A DNA stretch of 64,000 nucleotides from an uncultured Lachnospiraceae bacterium (GTDB lineage: Bacteria > Bacillota > Clostridia > Lachnospirales > Lachnospiraceae), in NCBI GenBank assembly GCA_947631505.1, contig CANRLR010000001.1, positions 62,001 through 126,000 of the forward strand. Reading direction: 5' to 3'. Shown here one piece after another: positions 26,293 to 35,202 of the stretch (positions within the stretch are counted from its first letter, which is position 1; every line of letters begins with the position of its first letter). A program made the translations under genes and the position numbers. Under the pieces are notes generated by a model that had not been told where the DNA came from, searched no databases, and saw only the letters and a list, made by a program, of their open reading frames with translations.

Positions 26293-27075
26293 CTAGATTA
26301 CATGTTTCTCTTTTAATTTGTCAACGATATAAGTTGCAGCTTCGGAACCGTCTAAAGTAACTACTTCACCGGCACCCTTACGAACCTTGTCAGAAGCTTT
26401 TGCAATCTTAGTAGGTGAACCCTTCAATCCGAGATTAGAATCGTCTACATCCTTCAGATCTGCTCTGCCCCATACGGTAATTTCTTTTGCATAAGCATCC
26501 ATAATTCCGCCCGGAGTCATATAGCGTGGCTCGTTCAGTTCAGAAAGAGCAGTAATCAGACATGGCATTTTTGCTTTCACTTTATGATATCTGTCTTCAT
26601 ACTGACGCTCAACAATTACACTGTCACCCTCAATCTTGATATCCTGTGCATAGGAAATTACAGGAATTCCCAGATGTTCAGAAATCTGAGGTCCGACCTG
26701 TGCGGTATCTCCGTCAATCGCCTGACGTCCCGTAATAATCAAATCATAATCAATATTTCTCAATGCACCGGCAATTGTTGTAGAAGTAGCCCATGTATCT
26801 GCTCCGCCAAGTACACGGTCTGTTACAAGAATACCATGATCAGCACCCATTGCCATAGCCTCACGGAGAACTTCCTCTGCTTTTGGAAGTCCCATCGTAA
26901 GAACGGTAACTTCTGCTCCTATTTCATCCTTAATCTTGAGTGCGGCTTCCAATCCTGCTTTATCATCCGGATTCATAATGGTAAGCATGGCACCTCTATT
27001 TAATGTACCATCTGGGTTAAATACGACTCCACCCTTTGTATCTGGTACCTGTTTAATACATACTACAATTTTCAC
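26293..27075 (-). CDS. etfB: Electron transfer flavoprotein beta subunit
   Basis: 260-residue EtfB; MKIVVCIKQVPDT start, the DGDTAQVGPQISEHLG nucleotide-binding segment and the AKMPCLITALSELNEPRY family signature. Clostridial bifurcating EtfB binds a second FAD and NADH here. It lies 11 nt after bcd. In this operon it is separated from etfA by an inserted repeat rather than the usual short gap. Confidence 0.96.
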   Translation of the reverse strand: MKIVVCIKQVPDTKGGVVFNPDGTLNRGAMLTIMNPDDKAGLEAALKIKDEIGAEVTVLTMGLPKAEEVLREAMAMGADHGILVTDRVLGGADTWATSTTIAGALRNIDYDLIITGRQAIDGDTAQVGPQISEHLGIPVISYAQDIKIEGDSVIVERQYEDRYHKVKAKMPCLITALSELNEPRYMTPGGIMDAYAKEITVWGRADLKDVDDSNLGLKGSPTKIAKASDKVRKGAGEVVTLDGSEAATYIVDKLKEKHVI

Positions 27076-27086
27076 AAGAGCACCTC

Positions 27087-28238
27087 CTATTTCAATAAGC
27101 TACCAGAGATTACCATACGCTGAACTTCTGAAGTACCTTCGTAGATTTCTGTGATTTTAGCATCACGCATCATACGCTCAACGTCATATTCTCTAATATA
27201 ACCATAACCACCGTGTAACTGAACTGCTTTTGTTGTTACTTCCATAGCAACTTCTGCCGCATACAATTTTGCCATAGCAGCTTCCACACTGTATACTTTC
27301 TGTGTTGCCTTTGCCATAGCAGCCCGGTAAACCATAAGTTTAGCAGCCTGTACCTTTGTAGCCATGTCAGCTAACTGGAACTGAGTGTTCTGGAACTGAG
27401 CAATGGAACGGCCAAACTGTTTTCTCTCTTTTACATAATCGATGGTTGCCTGTAAAGCACCCTCTGCAAGTCCAAGAGCCTGAGCAGCGATTCCGATACG
27501 GCCTCCATCCAATGTGTGCATAGCAATTCCAAAACCTTTACCCTGTGCACCAAGAAGGTTCTCTTTTGGAATACGGCAATCCTCGAAGATCAATTCATAC
27601 GTAGAAGAACCACGGATACCCATTTTCTTCTCTTTTGTTCCGAAAGAAAAGCCCGGAGTACCTTTTTCTACGATGAAAGCAGAAATTTCTTTCATCTTTC
27701 TGCCACGTTTCTCAACGATTCCGGTTACTGCAATTACGATGTAAATATCTGCCTGCTTACCATTTGTGATGAAGCACTTAGAGCCATTCAATACCCACTC
27801 ATCACCGTCTAAAACAGCCTTTGTCTGCTGTCCCTGCGCATCGGTACCGGCACCCGGCTCAGTAAGACCGAACGCACCAAGTTTTTCTCCGCTTGCAAGT
27901 GGAACTAAGTATTTCTGTTTCTGCTCTTCGGTACCATACATCATAATCGGATCAGCACCCAGAGAAGAATGTGCAGAAACGATAACGCTTGTCGTACCAC
28001 AGACCTTTGCAAGCTCCTCTACACACATTGTATACATTAATGGGTCGCAGCCCTGTCCGCCATACTCTTTTGGAATGGCAATTCCCATGAAACCAAGTTT
28101 CTGCATTTTTTCAACAGTCTCAGCAGGGAATCTTTCTTCTTCATCAATATCCTGAGCAAGTGGCTTTACTTCATTTTCAGCAAAATCCTGAAACAACTGT
28201 CTCGCCATCTCATGCTGCTTGTCTAAATTAAAATCCAT
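27087..28238 (-). CDS. bcd: Butyryl-CoA dehydrogenase
   Basis: Acyl-CoA dehydrogenase fold, 383 residues, reducing crotonyl-CoA to butyryl-CoA with EtfAB. Catalytic base Glu367 in IYEGTSEVQ; FAD/substrate segments GLTEPGAGTDAQ, FITNGKQAD and QLHGGYGYI. Fourth gene of thl-crt-hbd-bcd-etfB-etfA. The paired etf genes favour the butyrate role over a catabolic acyl-CoA dehydrogenase. Confidence 0.96.
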   Translation of the reverse strand: MDFNLDKQHEMARQLFQDFAENEVKPLAQDIDEEERFPAETVEKMQKLGFMGIAIPKEYGGQGCDPLMYTMCVEELAKVCGTTSVIVSAHSSLGADPIMMYGTEEQKQKYLVPLASGEKLGAFGLTEPGAGTDAQGQQTKAVLDGDEWVLNGSKCFITNGKQADIYIVIAVTGIVEKRGRKMKEISAFIVEKGTPGFSFGTKEKKMGIRGSSTYELIFEDCRIPKENLLGAQGKGFGIAMHTLDGGRIGIAAQALGLAEGALQATIDYVKERKQFGRSIAQFQNTQFQLADMATKVQAAKLMVYRAAMAKATQKVYSVEAAMAKLYAAEVAMEVTTKAVQLHGGYGYIREYDVERMMRDAKITEIYEGTSEVQRMVISGSLLK

Positions 28239-28273
28239 GTTTACATGAACTCCTTTCTATCATTTTCAACGAA

Positions 28274-29116
28274 TTATTTGGAATAATCATAGAATCCAAT
28301 GCCTGTCTTACGTCCCAATTTGCCGGCACGAACCATTTTTCTCAGCAATGGATGTGGACGATATTTGGAATCTCCGGTCTCTGCCTGAAGAACTTCCATA
28401 ATGGCAAGACAAATATCAAGACCAACCAGATCTCCAAGAGCCAAAGGTCCCATTGGATGATTTGCACCGAGCTGCATGGCGGCATCGATACCTTCAACAG
28501 AAGCAACACCGTCAGCCAAAATACCAACTGCCTCATTAATCATAGGAATCAAAATTCGATTTACAACAAATCCGGCTGCTTCTTTTACCTCTACTGGAGT
28601 TTTACCGATTTCTTTTGCAATAGCAACCACTTTGTCATTCACTTCATCCGTTGTATTTTCTCCGCGAATAACCTCAACCAGTTTCATAACAGGAGCCGGA
28701 TTAAAGAAATGCATTCCGATTACCGGATGGGAAATTCCGGCACCGATCTCTGTAATAGAAAGAGAAGAAGTGTTTGTTGCAAAAATGCAGTCTTCTTTCT
28801 TTACAATATCCTGTAACTCCTTGAATGTCTGTTTTTTCACATCCATAACTTCAAGAGCAGCCTCAACAATGATATCACAATCGGTGCAGATATCTTTCAC
28901 ACCTGTTGTAATTTTAGCAAGAATTGCATCTACTTCTTCCTGTGTTTTCTTACCTTTGTCAACTAATCTCTGAAGACCTTTTGCAATTTTATTTTTTCCA
29001 TTTGCAGCGAACTCTTCATTAATGTCACAAAGACATACTTCATAACCCTCTGTCTGAGCAAAAGCCTGTGCAATTCCAGAGCCCATTGTTCCTGCACCAA
29101 TAACACCTACTATCAT
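28274..29116 (-). CDS. hbd: 3-hydroxybutyryl-CoA dehydrogenase
   Basis: Reduces acetoacetyl-CoA to 3-hydroxybutyryl-CoA. The Rossmann motif [13 protein letters not shown] is at the N-terminus, catalytic His in [17 protein letters not shown] and Asn in TNTSSLSI; the C-terminal domain has [15 protein letters not shown]. 280 residues, typical. An 11-bp intercistronic hairpin lies upstream, after crt. Confidence 0.96.
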   Translation of the reverse strand: MIVGVIGAGTMGSGIAQAFAQTEGYEVCLCDINEEFAANGKNKIAKGLQRLVDKGKKTQEEVDAILAKITTGVKDICTDCDIIVEAALEVMDVKKQTFKELQDIVKKEDCIFATNTSSLSITEIGAGISHPVIGMHFFNPAPVMKLVEVIRGENTTDEVNDKVVAIAKEIGKTPVEVKEAAGFVVNRILIPMINEAVGILADGVASVEGIDAAMQLGANHPMGPLALGDLVGLDICLAIMEVLQAETGDSKYRPHPLLRKMVRAGKLGRKTGIGFYDYSK

Positions 29117-29143
29117 TTTATTTTCCTCCTAATTTTTATTATT

Positions 29144-29175
29144 CTGCAGCATACTTCTTTTGCTGTATGCTGCAG
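29144..29175 (-). other. Intercistronic hairpin between crt and hbd
   Basis: CTGCAGCATAC (29144-29154) pairs perfectly with GTATGCTGCAG (29165-29175) around a 10-base loop. No U-run follows on the mRNA strand, so it is more likely an mRNA stability or processing element than a terminator. Confidence 0.6.
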
Positions 29176-29193
29176 TAATATTTATGATTCTAA

Positions 29194-29985
29194 TTAACAA
29201 TTTTTGAAAGGAACTACTTTCAGCTTCTTTTCTTTATCCTTCTCAAGGAAATTACCCATACCGGCCTTTTGGTCTTCGGTCTCAAAGCAGTCACCAAACA
29301 ATTTCTCTTCCACTACAACCGCTTCATCCATATTCACCTGAAGTCCATCATTTATGGCTTTCTTACAGTTGCGAACGGCAATCGGTGCCTGTGCAGCAAT
29401 TCCAGCAGCCATTTTCTTAGCTGCAGGCATAAGCTCTTCCAATGGATACACTGCATTGACAAGTCCGATCCGGTATGCTTCTTCTGCTTTTATATTCCGG
29501 GCAGTATAAATTAACTGTTTTGCCATACCCGGACTGACCAGACGGGCCAGTCTCTGTGTTCCACCAAAGCCCGGTGTAATTCCAAGTCCTACTTCCGGCT
29601 GGCCAAATACTGCATTCTCAGAACAGATACGAATATCACAGCTCATCGAAATCTCACATCCACCACCAAGAGCAAATCCGTTTACTGCTGCAATAACAGG
29701 AATTGGGAATGTCTCCAATTTGCGGAATACATCATTTCCCTTTTTACCAAATGCTTCTCCCTCTGCCTTAGTCAGCGTACTCATCTCACCAATATCGGCA
29801 CCGGCAACAAAAGATTTTTCTCCCTCACCAGTCAGAATCAGACAACGGATTGCATTCTGGTCTACTGCGTCCAGCGTTTCATTTAACTCATCTAATACTG
29901 TACTATTTAATGCATTCAGTGCTTTGGGACGGTTAATGGTAATAATACCAACCATACCCTCTACTTCATATTTAATGAATTCCAT
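29194..29985 (-). CDS. crt: Crotonase (3-hydroxybutyryl-CoA dehydratase)
   Basis: Dehydrates 3-hydroxybutyryl-CoA to crotonyl-CoA. Catalytic Glu111 (GGGCEISMSCD) and Glu131 (GQPEVGLGI); oxyanion-hole AGADIGEM. The ATG at 29985 behind AATGGAGG is the start; the open frame continues upstream through the inserted family A element but that part is not coding. 263 residues. Confidence 0.96.
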   Translation of the reverse strand: MEFIKYEVEGMVGIITINRPKALNALNSTVLDELNETLDAVDQNAIRCLILTGEGEKSFVAGADIGEMSTLTKAEGEAFGKKGNDVFRKLETFPIPVIAAVNGFALGGGCEISMSCDIRICSENAVFGQPEVGLGITPGFGGTQRLARLVSPGMAKQLIYTARNIKAEEAYRIGLVNAVYPLEELMPAAKKMAAGIAAQAPIAVRNCKKAINDGLQVNMDEAVVVEEKLFGDCFETEDQKAGMGNFLEKDKEKKLKVVPFKNC

Positions 29986-29987
29986 TT

Positions 29988-30137
29988 TAATCCTCCATTC
30001 CGAAGCGTTTATGCGACGGGGCGACGAGAAAATCTTCGATTTCTCGTCTGCCATCGAAGCTATTTGTGACGCTCCGGCACAAAATAGCCGTGTAAAAAAT
30101 ATGCTATCGAGCATATTTTTCACACTAATCCTCCATT
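29988..30137 (-). repeat. Multi-hairpin element family A, copy 2 (thl/crt)
   Basis: A ~126-bp core (30000-30125) between direct repeats TAATCCTCCATT (29988-29999, 30126-30137), on the mRNA strand AATGGAGGATTA, the crt SD. These flanks differ from those of copy 1 but match each other, as expected for a target duplication. The hairpins are conserved: the first stem pairs ATATGC with GCATAT where copy 3 pairs ATAAGC with GCTTAT, and the third is GACGAG/CTCGTC where copy 1 has GATGAG/CTCATC. Confidence 0.9.
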
Positions 30138-30142
30138 TTTAA

Positions 30143-31327
30143 TTATTCTCTCTCAACAATAGTAGAACATCCCATTCCACCACCGATACAAAGTGTCGCA
30201 AGACCTTTCTTTGCATCTCTCTTCTGCATCTCATGAAGCAGAGTAACAAGAATACGGCATCCACTTGCTCCTACCGGATGTCCGAGTGCGATGGCACCAC
30301 CATTTACATTCAGCTTACTAAGGTCAAAATTCAAATCACGGCCTACGGCAATTGACTGTGCAGCAAATGCCTCATTTGCCTCAACTAAATCCATATCATC
30401 AATGGTCAGACCGGTCTTAGCAAATACCTTCTTTGTAGCAGCAACTGGTCCCACACCCATGATTTTAGGATCAACACCGCCAAGAGCACCGGCAACAAAG
30501 GTAGCCATCGGTGTAACACCGAGCTCTTTTGCTTTCTCTTCGCTCATAACAACAATAGCTGCTGCTCCGTCATTAATTCCGGAAGCGTTACCAGCAGTTA
30601 CCAGTCCGCCCTCTTTTCCGGAACAGCACTTCAAAGCACTAAGACTCTCTGCTGTTGTGCCGGCACGAGGTCCTTCATCTGTATCAAATACGATTGTTTT
30701 CTTTTTCTGTTTAATTTCAACTGGAACGATTTCATCTTTAAATTTACCTTCAGCCATTGCTTTTTCACATTTCTGCTGGCTGTTTGCAGAGAACTCATCC
30801 AGCTCTTCACGAGTGATTCCATACTGCTCTGCTACATTCTCAGCAGTAATCATCATATGATACTGGTTGAAAGCATCCCAAAGAGCATCATTCACCATGG
30901 TATCTACCAGCTTACCATTGTTCATTCTGTAACCAAAACGTGCGTTCATAGCTGCATAAGGAGCCATGGACATATTCTCCATACCACCTGCTACAACGAT
31001 ATCAGCATCACCGGTCTGAATCATCTGAGCTGCCATGTTAACACAGTTCAATCCAGAACCACAAACTACATTTACCGTAACTGCTGTCGTTTCAATTGGA
31101 AGACCTGCACCAATTGAAGCCTGACGTGCCACATTCTGTCCCAAGCCTGCCTGAATTACGCATCCCATATAAACATGGTCAACGGCATCCTTTGGAACAC
31201 CAGCTCTTTTCAGAGCTTCCTCAATTACAATAGAACCAAGTTTTGGTGCTGAAGTTGTGCTGAGCGCACCACCCATTTTACCAATCGCTGTACGACAAGC
31301 ACCTGCTAAAACTACCTTTTTAGACAT
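30143..31327 (-). CDS. thl: Acetyl-CoA C-acetyltransferase (thiolase)
   Basis: Condenses two acetyl-CoA to acetoacetyl-CoA, the entry to butyrate. Nucleophile Cys89 in [21 protein letters not shown], the His in [14 protein letters not shown] and second Cys380 in [10 protein letters not shown]. The ATG at 31327 follows AAGGAGG; the open frame upstream has no SD. 394 residues. First gene of the butyrate operon, 58 nt after coaD with no terminator between. Confidence 0.96.
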   Translation of the reverse strand: MSKKVVLAGACRTAIGKMGGALSTTSAPKLGSIVIEEALKRAGVPKDAVDHVYMGCVIQAGLGQNVARQASIGAGLPIETTAVTVNVVCGSGLNCVNMAAQMIQTGDADIVVAGGMENMSMAPYAAMNARFGYRMNNGKLVDTMVNDALWDAFNQYHMMITAENVAEQYGITREELDEFSANSQQKCEKAMAEGKFKDEIVPVEIKQKKKTIVFDTDEGPRAGTTAESLSALKCCSGKEGGLVTAGNASGINDGAAAIVVMSEEKAKELGVTPMATFVAGALGGVDPKIMGVGPVAATKKVFAKTGLTIDDMDLVEANEAFAAQSIAVGRDLNFDLSKLNVNGGAIALGHPVGASGCRILVTLLHEMQKRDAKKGLATLCIGGGMGCSTIVERE

Positions 31328-31385
31328 GAAATATATCCTCCTTATAATTTTATTTCTAAAATTTATCAAAAATCTGCTGTCGCAG

Positions 31386-31865
31386 TTAATGATCATATTT
31401 TTTATGAAATGCCTCATTCACCACCGGGGGAACCAGTTTTGAGACATCCGAACCATAATACGCGACCTCTCTTGCAATCGTCGAACTAAGAAAGGCGTAT
31501 TCCAAACTCGTAGTAAAAAACATGGTGTCAATTTCCGGCTCGATACTATGGTTTGTCTGTGCAATCTGCATTTCTGATTCAAAGTCCGTCACAGCACGCA
31601 GCCCCCGGATAATGAGTTTCGCTCCGTTCTGTCTTGCAAAATCAATTGTCAGCCCCTGAAAACTCTGTACCGAAACATTCAAGAACTCTTTTGTTGTTTC
31701 CTGAAGCAGTTCCAAACGTTCTTCCATTGTAAACAACGGATTTTTCGTGTTATTTACCAATACTCCTATAATCAGCTCGTCCACGACTTTGGAAGCACGT
31801 TTTATAATATCCAAGTGTCCATAGGTTACTGGATCAAAACTGCCGGGATAAATTGCCTTAACCAT
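31386..31865 (-). CDS. coaD: Phosphopantetheine adenylyltransferase
   Basis: Penultimate step of coenzyme A synthesis (4'-phosphopantetheine plus ATP to dephospho-CoA). The nucleotidyltransferase motif is [15 protein letters not shown]; the C-terminal STIAREVA and family-typical [10 protein letters not shown] are present. The ATG at 31865 is chosen by homology length (159 residues) and the weak SD ATGAGGA. In many Firmicutes coaD follows rsmD; here it precedes the butyrate operon. Confidence 0.95.
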   Translation of the reverse strand: MVKAIYPGSFDPVTYGHLDIIKRASKVVDELIIGVLVNNTKNPLFTMEERLELLQETTKEFLNVSVQSFQGLTIDFARQNGAKLIIRGLRAVTDFESEMQIAQTNHSIEPEIDTMFFTTSLEYAFLSSTIAREVAYYGSDVSKLVPPVVNEAFHKKYDH

Positions 31866-31980
31866 TTTGTCCTCATTTCTAAGTGCATTTTTCCTTTCAT
31901 TTCCCATTCTGATTCAGAACCATCTGCACTTTTTCTTGTCTGTGAGCATAGCACACCCATAGATTTACTACCACGTTTCT

Positions 31981-32009
31981 ATCATAACAAATGGCAAGGA
32001 TATTGTCAA
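31981..32009 (-). promoter_or_regulatory. Promoter upstream of coaD (and perhaps the butyrate operon)
   Basis: Minus strand TTGACA (32004-32009), 17 bp, TATGAT (31981-31986). The ~110-nt leader can form a loose AAGTGCA/TGCACTT pairing. No equally good promoter was found in the 58 bp between coaD and thl. Confidence 0.75.
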
Positions 32010-32074
32010 CATTTTAACAAACTTTTATCGGATTTTTTTGTGTAAATTTTACAGTGAAATCTTTTATCAGACAC

Positions 32075-32103
32075 TTGACCATATACAAATGTAATGATAA
32101 AAT
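32075..32103 (+). promoter_or_regulatory. Promoter of the CoA-transferase gene
   Basis: TTGACC (32075-32080), 17 bp, TAAAAT (32098-32103), divergent from the coaD promoter ~65 bp away. The 287-bp gap between the genes holds these two promoters and nothing else I could identify. Confidence 0.75.
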
Positions 32104-32152
32104 TATAACTATGTTAAATTTTTATCAATAAAAAACTTTACAGGAGGTTATT

Positions 32153-33493
32153 ATGGATTACGAAGCTTTATATAAGAGTAAATTAACAACAGCCGAAAAA
32201 GCAGCTGAGATTGTTAAATCCGGCGATTGGGTGGACTATGCGTGGACTGCTACTACTCCTGTTGCCTTTGATGAAGCACTTGCCAAAAGAATTACTTCTT
32301 TACACGATGTTAATTTTCGTGGTGGAATTCTTTTGTGGGAACCTGAAATTTTCAAAATTGAAAATCCGGCGGACCATATTACATGGAATTCATGGCATAT
32401 GGGTGGCATTGAGAGAAAAGCTGCAGCCAAGGGATTTTCGTTCTACGCTCCTATCCGCTATTCGGAATTGCCCCGCTATTACAGAGATTCGCCAAATCAG
32501 GCAGATGTCGCTGTAATGCAGGTCACTCCAATGGATGAACACGGTTTCTTTAATTTCGGTCCAAGTGCATCCCATCTGGCTGCTGTATGCGAAGGTGCAA
32601 AATGTATCATTGTAGAAGTCAATAAAAATATACCACGCTGTCTTGGAGGTTTTGATGAGCGCATTCACGTTTCAAAAGTAGATATGATCATAGAGGGAAA
32701 CAACCCTTCCATGGCAGAACTTGGCGGCGGTGGTGATGCTACGGAAGTAGACGAGGCAGTTGCCAGACTCATTGTAAATGAAATTCCAAATGGTGCCTGC
32801 TTACAGCTCGGTATTGGCGGTATGCCAAATGCCGTAGGTTCTCTTATTGCAGAATCGGATCTGAAAGACCTGGGTGTTCATACAGAAATGTATGTAGATG
32901 CTTTCGTTCATATTGCAAAGGCAGGAAAAATTAATGGTTCCAAGAAGAATTTGAATAAAGGACGCCAGACCTATGCATTTGCGGCCGGAACCCAAATGCT
33001 CTATGACTACCTCGATAACAATCCGGAATGTATGAGCGTTCCTGTTGATTATGCTAACGATATTGATGTAATCTCTGCTCACGACAATTTTATTTCTATA
33101 AATAATGCGGTCGATATTGACCTTTACGGTCAGGTCAATGCAGAATCTGCCGGAATCAAAAATATCAGTGGTGCCGGTGGTCAGTTGGATTTTGTTCTCG
33201 GTGCTTACAAATCAAAAGGAGGAAAAAGTTTTATCTGTCTCTCTTCTACTTTTAAGAACAAAGCCGGTGAACTGCAATCCCGTATCCGTCCGACTTTAAC
33301 AAATGGTTCCATTGTTACCGATACCCGTGCTAATACGAACTATGTGGTAACCGAATATGGCATGGTTAATTTGAAAGGTCTCTCCTCATGGGAGCGTGCC
33401 GAAGCATTGATCAGCATTGCCCATCCGGATTTCAGAGATGAACTTATAAAAGAAGCTGAAAAAATGAATATTTGGAGAAAGAGCAATAAATAA
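32153..33493 (+). CDS. but: Butyryl-CoA:acetate CoA-transferase
   Basis: Transfers CoA from butyryl-CoA to acetate, releasing butyrate and regenerating acetyl-CoA. Acetyl-CoA hydrolase/transferase family, 446 residues. By analogy with 4-hydroxybutyrate CoA-transferase, Glu245 in [11 protein letters not shown] forms the covalent CoA ester. [12 protein letters not shown] and the C-terminal [13 protein letters not shown] loop are present. The match to gut-bacterial But and its place opposite the butyrate operon favour But; 4-hydroxybutyrate or propionyl-CoA transferase are alternatives. SD CAGGAGG. Confidence 0.9.
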   Translation: MDYEALYKSKLTTAEKAAEIVKSGDWVDYAWTATTPVAFDEALAKRITSLHDVNFRGGILLWEPEIFKIENPADHITWNSWHMGGIERKAAAKGFSFYAPIRYSELPRYYRDSPNQADVAVMQVTPMDEHGFFNFGPSASHLAAVCEGAKCIIVEVNKNIPRCLGGFDERIHVSKVDMIIEGNNPSMAELGGGGDATEVDEAVARLIVNEIPNGACLQLGIGGMPNAVGSLIAESDLKDLGVHTEMYVDAFVHIAKAGKINGSKKNLNKGRQTYAFAAGTQMLYDYLDNNPECMSVPVDYANDIDVISAHDNFISINNAVDIDLYGQVNAESAGIKNISGAGGQLDFVLGAYKSKGGKSFICLSSTFKNKAGELQSRIRPTLTNGSIVTDTRANTNYVVTEYGMVNLKGLSSWERAEALISIAHPDFRDELIKEAEKMNIWRKSNK

Positions 33494-33494
33494 T

Positions 33495-33585
33495 AAAACG
33501 GATACCAGCCGGTTTTGAATCGGCTGGTATCCGTTTTTTGGTATGACGGGCATGCCCGTGTTCTGTGGTGAAAGTCCACTTAGGC
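33495..33585 (+). repeat. Inverted repeat R1 with bidirectional terminator
   Basis: 91 bp matching 41536-41627 in inverted orientation with few differences. It starts with a 17-bp hairpin (33495-33511/33521-33537, core GGATACCAGCCG) ending in six T's, the terminator of the CoA-transferase gene. Then come a GACGGGCATGCCCGT palindrome and TGTGGTGAAAGTCCACTTAGG. It marks the left edge of the kinase/FHA block. The ~55 bp to 33640 hold no gene. Confidence 0.92.
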
Positions 33586-33639
33586 TAAACATGGCGGCCG
33601 TCTGTAAGACCGACACGGAAACACTCAGGACAACTATTA

Positions 33640-34425
33640 TTATAAGTTCACCATAAACATGCATCCGCGGTCTGCAAGGTAGAATTGGTCTCCCGGGCTA
33701 AGCGCCATAGGCTGTCCCTGTGGCACACGCACCCCGTTTCCGAGATAGGTTCCATACGAGGAACCAAGGTCATATAGTATAAACATCCTCGTCTGCGGAT
33801 TATATTGAAGTTTACAATGCGTTCTGCTGATTCCATTGGCGCTGGCGTCAAACACAAAATCACATGCGCTTTGATCTCTGCCCATCATCATCCCCTGAGG
33901 TCCGATAAGAAAAGCCTGCCCCGCATATCTTCCGGCCACACCGAAGAGCTTCGGCTGTGCTGCGGAATTCATTTGCACCCGCGCTGCTTGCTGCGGCACA
34001 TTCTGCGGCACACCCTGATTCCCATACGCCGCATATGCCGGCTGACCTAAGGATTCCTTCGTGATGACTCTAGTACCTGCAATCCGGTCATGTAACGTCT
34101 TTCCCTCGTCGTCAAAAAGTCCAATCAGATATCCGATTCCTAATGTTAAACTACTTAAAAATCTACACAATGAACGGGTGAATGACTTCCCATAATCCAA
34201 CGGCTGCCCACTCTCATCTGCCACTGCAATCCCCAATATATATTTCCCGAAAGTCCCATGCATTCCGCTTCCTTCCATAATTCCAAAATATAGCATCTGT
34301 CCCAGCAAGAAAACAAGCACCCCAAGTCCGTATGAAATAAAAAAACAAAGAACCCCTATGACATCCAATATAATACCATCAATAATAAGTGCACCGATCC
34401 GGGCTCCTTTTGTAGCATACTGCAT
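33640..34425 (-). CDS. RDD-FHA membrane protein
   Basis: A 261-residue protein with an N-terminal RDD membrane domain (about 1-130, three helices, ending DRIAGTRVI), a Gln/Ala-rich linker and a C-terminal FHA domain (about 165-261) with MGRDQSACDF, the phosphothreonine-binding SRTHCKL and GSSYGTYLGNG. FHA domains read phosphothreonine, here presumably marks set by the kinase encoded first in the cluster. Last gene of the cluster. The ATG at 34425 follows GGAGAGAGG. Substrate and partners unknown. Confidence 0.88.
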   Translation of the reverse strand: MQYATKGARIGALIIDGIILDVIGVLCFFISYGLGVLVFLLGQMLYFGIMEGSGMHGTFGKYILGIAVADESGQPLDYGKSFTRSLCRFLSSLTLGIGYLIGLFDDEGKTLHDRIAGTRVITKESLGQPAYAAYGNQGVPQNVPQQAARVQMNSAAQPKLFGVAGRYAGQAFLIGPQGMMMGRDQSACDFVFDASANGISRTHCKLQYNPQTRMFILYDLGSSYGTYLGNGVRVPQGQPMALSPGDQFYLADRGCMFMVNL

Positions 34426-34476
34426 TTTAACCTCTCTCCTTTCTCCGCACAGAACACTTCCTCTTTTTCTCTGCAC

Positions 34477-35199
34477 CTATTTCAACATTAGTGTTAAAAG
34501 TGTAAGATTATCATTCTTGCCGTCAATCCTATCCATCAGACGTAGCAGTAAAAGCTCCGCCCAATCCTTTGCTGTCTCCGCCTTCAAAAAATCGATTAGG
34601 ATTTCCTCATCTTTTACATATTCCCATACGCCGTCTGAGCAGAGCAAGAACGCATCTCCCGCTTCGAGCGGCACATCAGGGCAATGAATATCCGGTTCAT
34701 TACGGTCTTCACCGCCGATAGAGCGCAGCAGGCAGGACTGATCCTCATCCTGCGCAATCTCTTCTCTAGTAATCTCGCCCGCCTTATACTTTTTATAGGC
34801 AACCGAATGGTCTTCCGTGATGCTCCTAATCTCGCTTCTATGCAGATAATACAGACGGGAGTCTCCGACATTTGCCCAGACTGCCCTTTCCCCGTCAATC
34901 GCAAGCGCAACAACCGTGCTTTTCAATACGCTTCTTTTTTCCTTCTCAATCGCAAGTACCCGCTTGTTTGCTTCCGCAATCTGCGTTTTAATCCATTCCT
35001 GTCTATCCGTTTCCCCCGGATGCCAGTCCTCCAATAGAACATCCCTTACACATGCGGACGCCACTTCACCGAACTGATGAGCGCCCAGTCCATCCGCCAC
35101 CACAAAAATACCGCCTTCGCCATCCTGCTTTGAGCCGATGGAATCCTCATTGTAGGAACGCCCTCCCTGATTTGTAAATTCAAATTCGTCAATAACCAT
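34477..35199 (-). CDS. PP2C-family Ser/Thr phosphatase
   Basis: 240 residues with all metal-binding motifs of bacterial PP2C/Stp: GRSYNEDS, VVADGLGAHQFGE (usually DGMGGH), VGDSRLY, LCSDGVWEY and the final Asp in KNDNLTLL. Soluble and cytoplasmic. Expected to remove phosphates set by the clustered kinase. It lies between the RDD-FHA and protease-FHA genes with almost no gap. One of two divergent phosphatases in the operon. Confidence 0.93.
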   Translation of the reverse strand: MVIDEFEFTNQGGRSYNEDSIGSKQDGEGGIFVVADGLGAHQFGEVASACVRDVLLEDWHPGETDRQEWIKTQIAEANKRVLAIEKEKRSVLKSTVVALAIDGERAVWANVGDSRLYYLHRSEIRSITEDHSVAYKKYKAGEITREEIAQDEDQSCLLRSIGGEDRNEPDIHCPDVPLEAGDAFLLCSDGVWEYVKDEEILIDFLKAETAKDWAELLLLRLMDRIDGKNDNLTLLTLMLK

Positions 35200-35202
35200 G
35201 CT

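Noticed and set aside
29986-30123. N-terminal extension of crt through the upstream repeat
   Set aside because: The extra residues are translated repeat sequence; the ATG at 29985 has the SD and gives the normal length.
33538-33630. GTGGTGAAAGTCCAC in R1 looked like the 5' part of a group II intron
   Set aside because: No intron-encoded protein, domain V or further intron structure is nearby, and the motif recurs only within the R1/R2 repeat.
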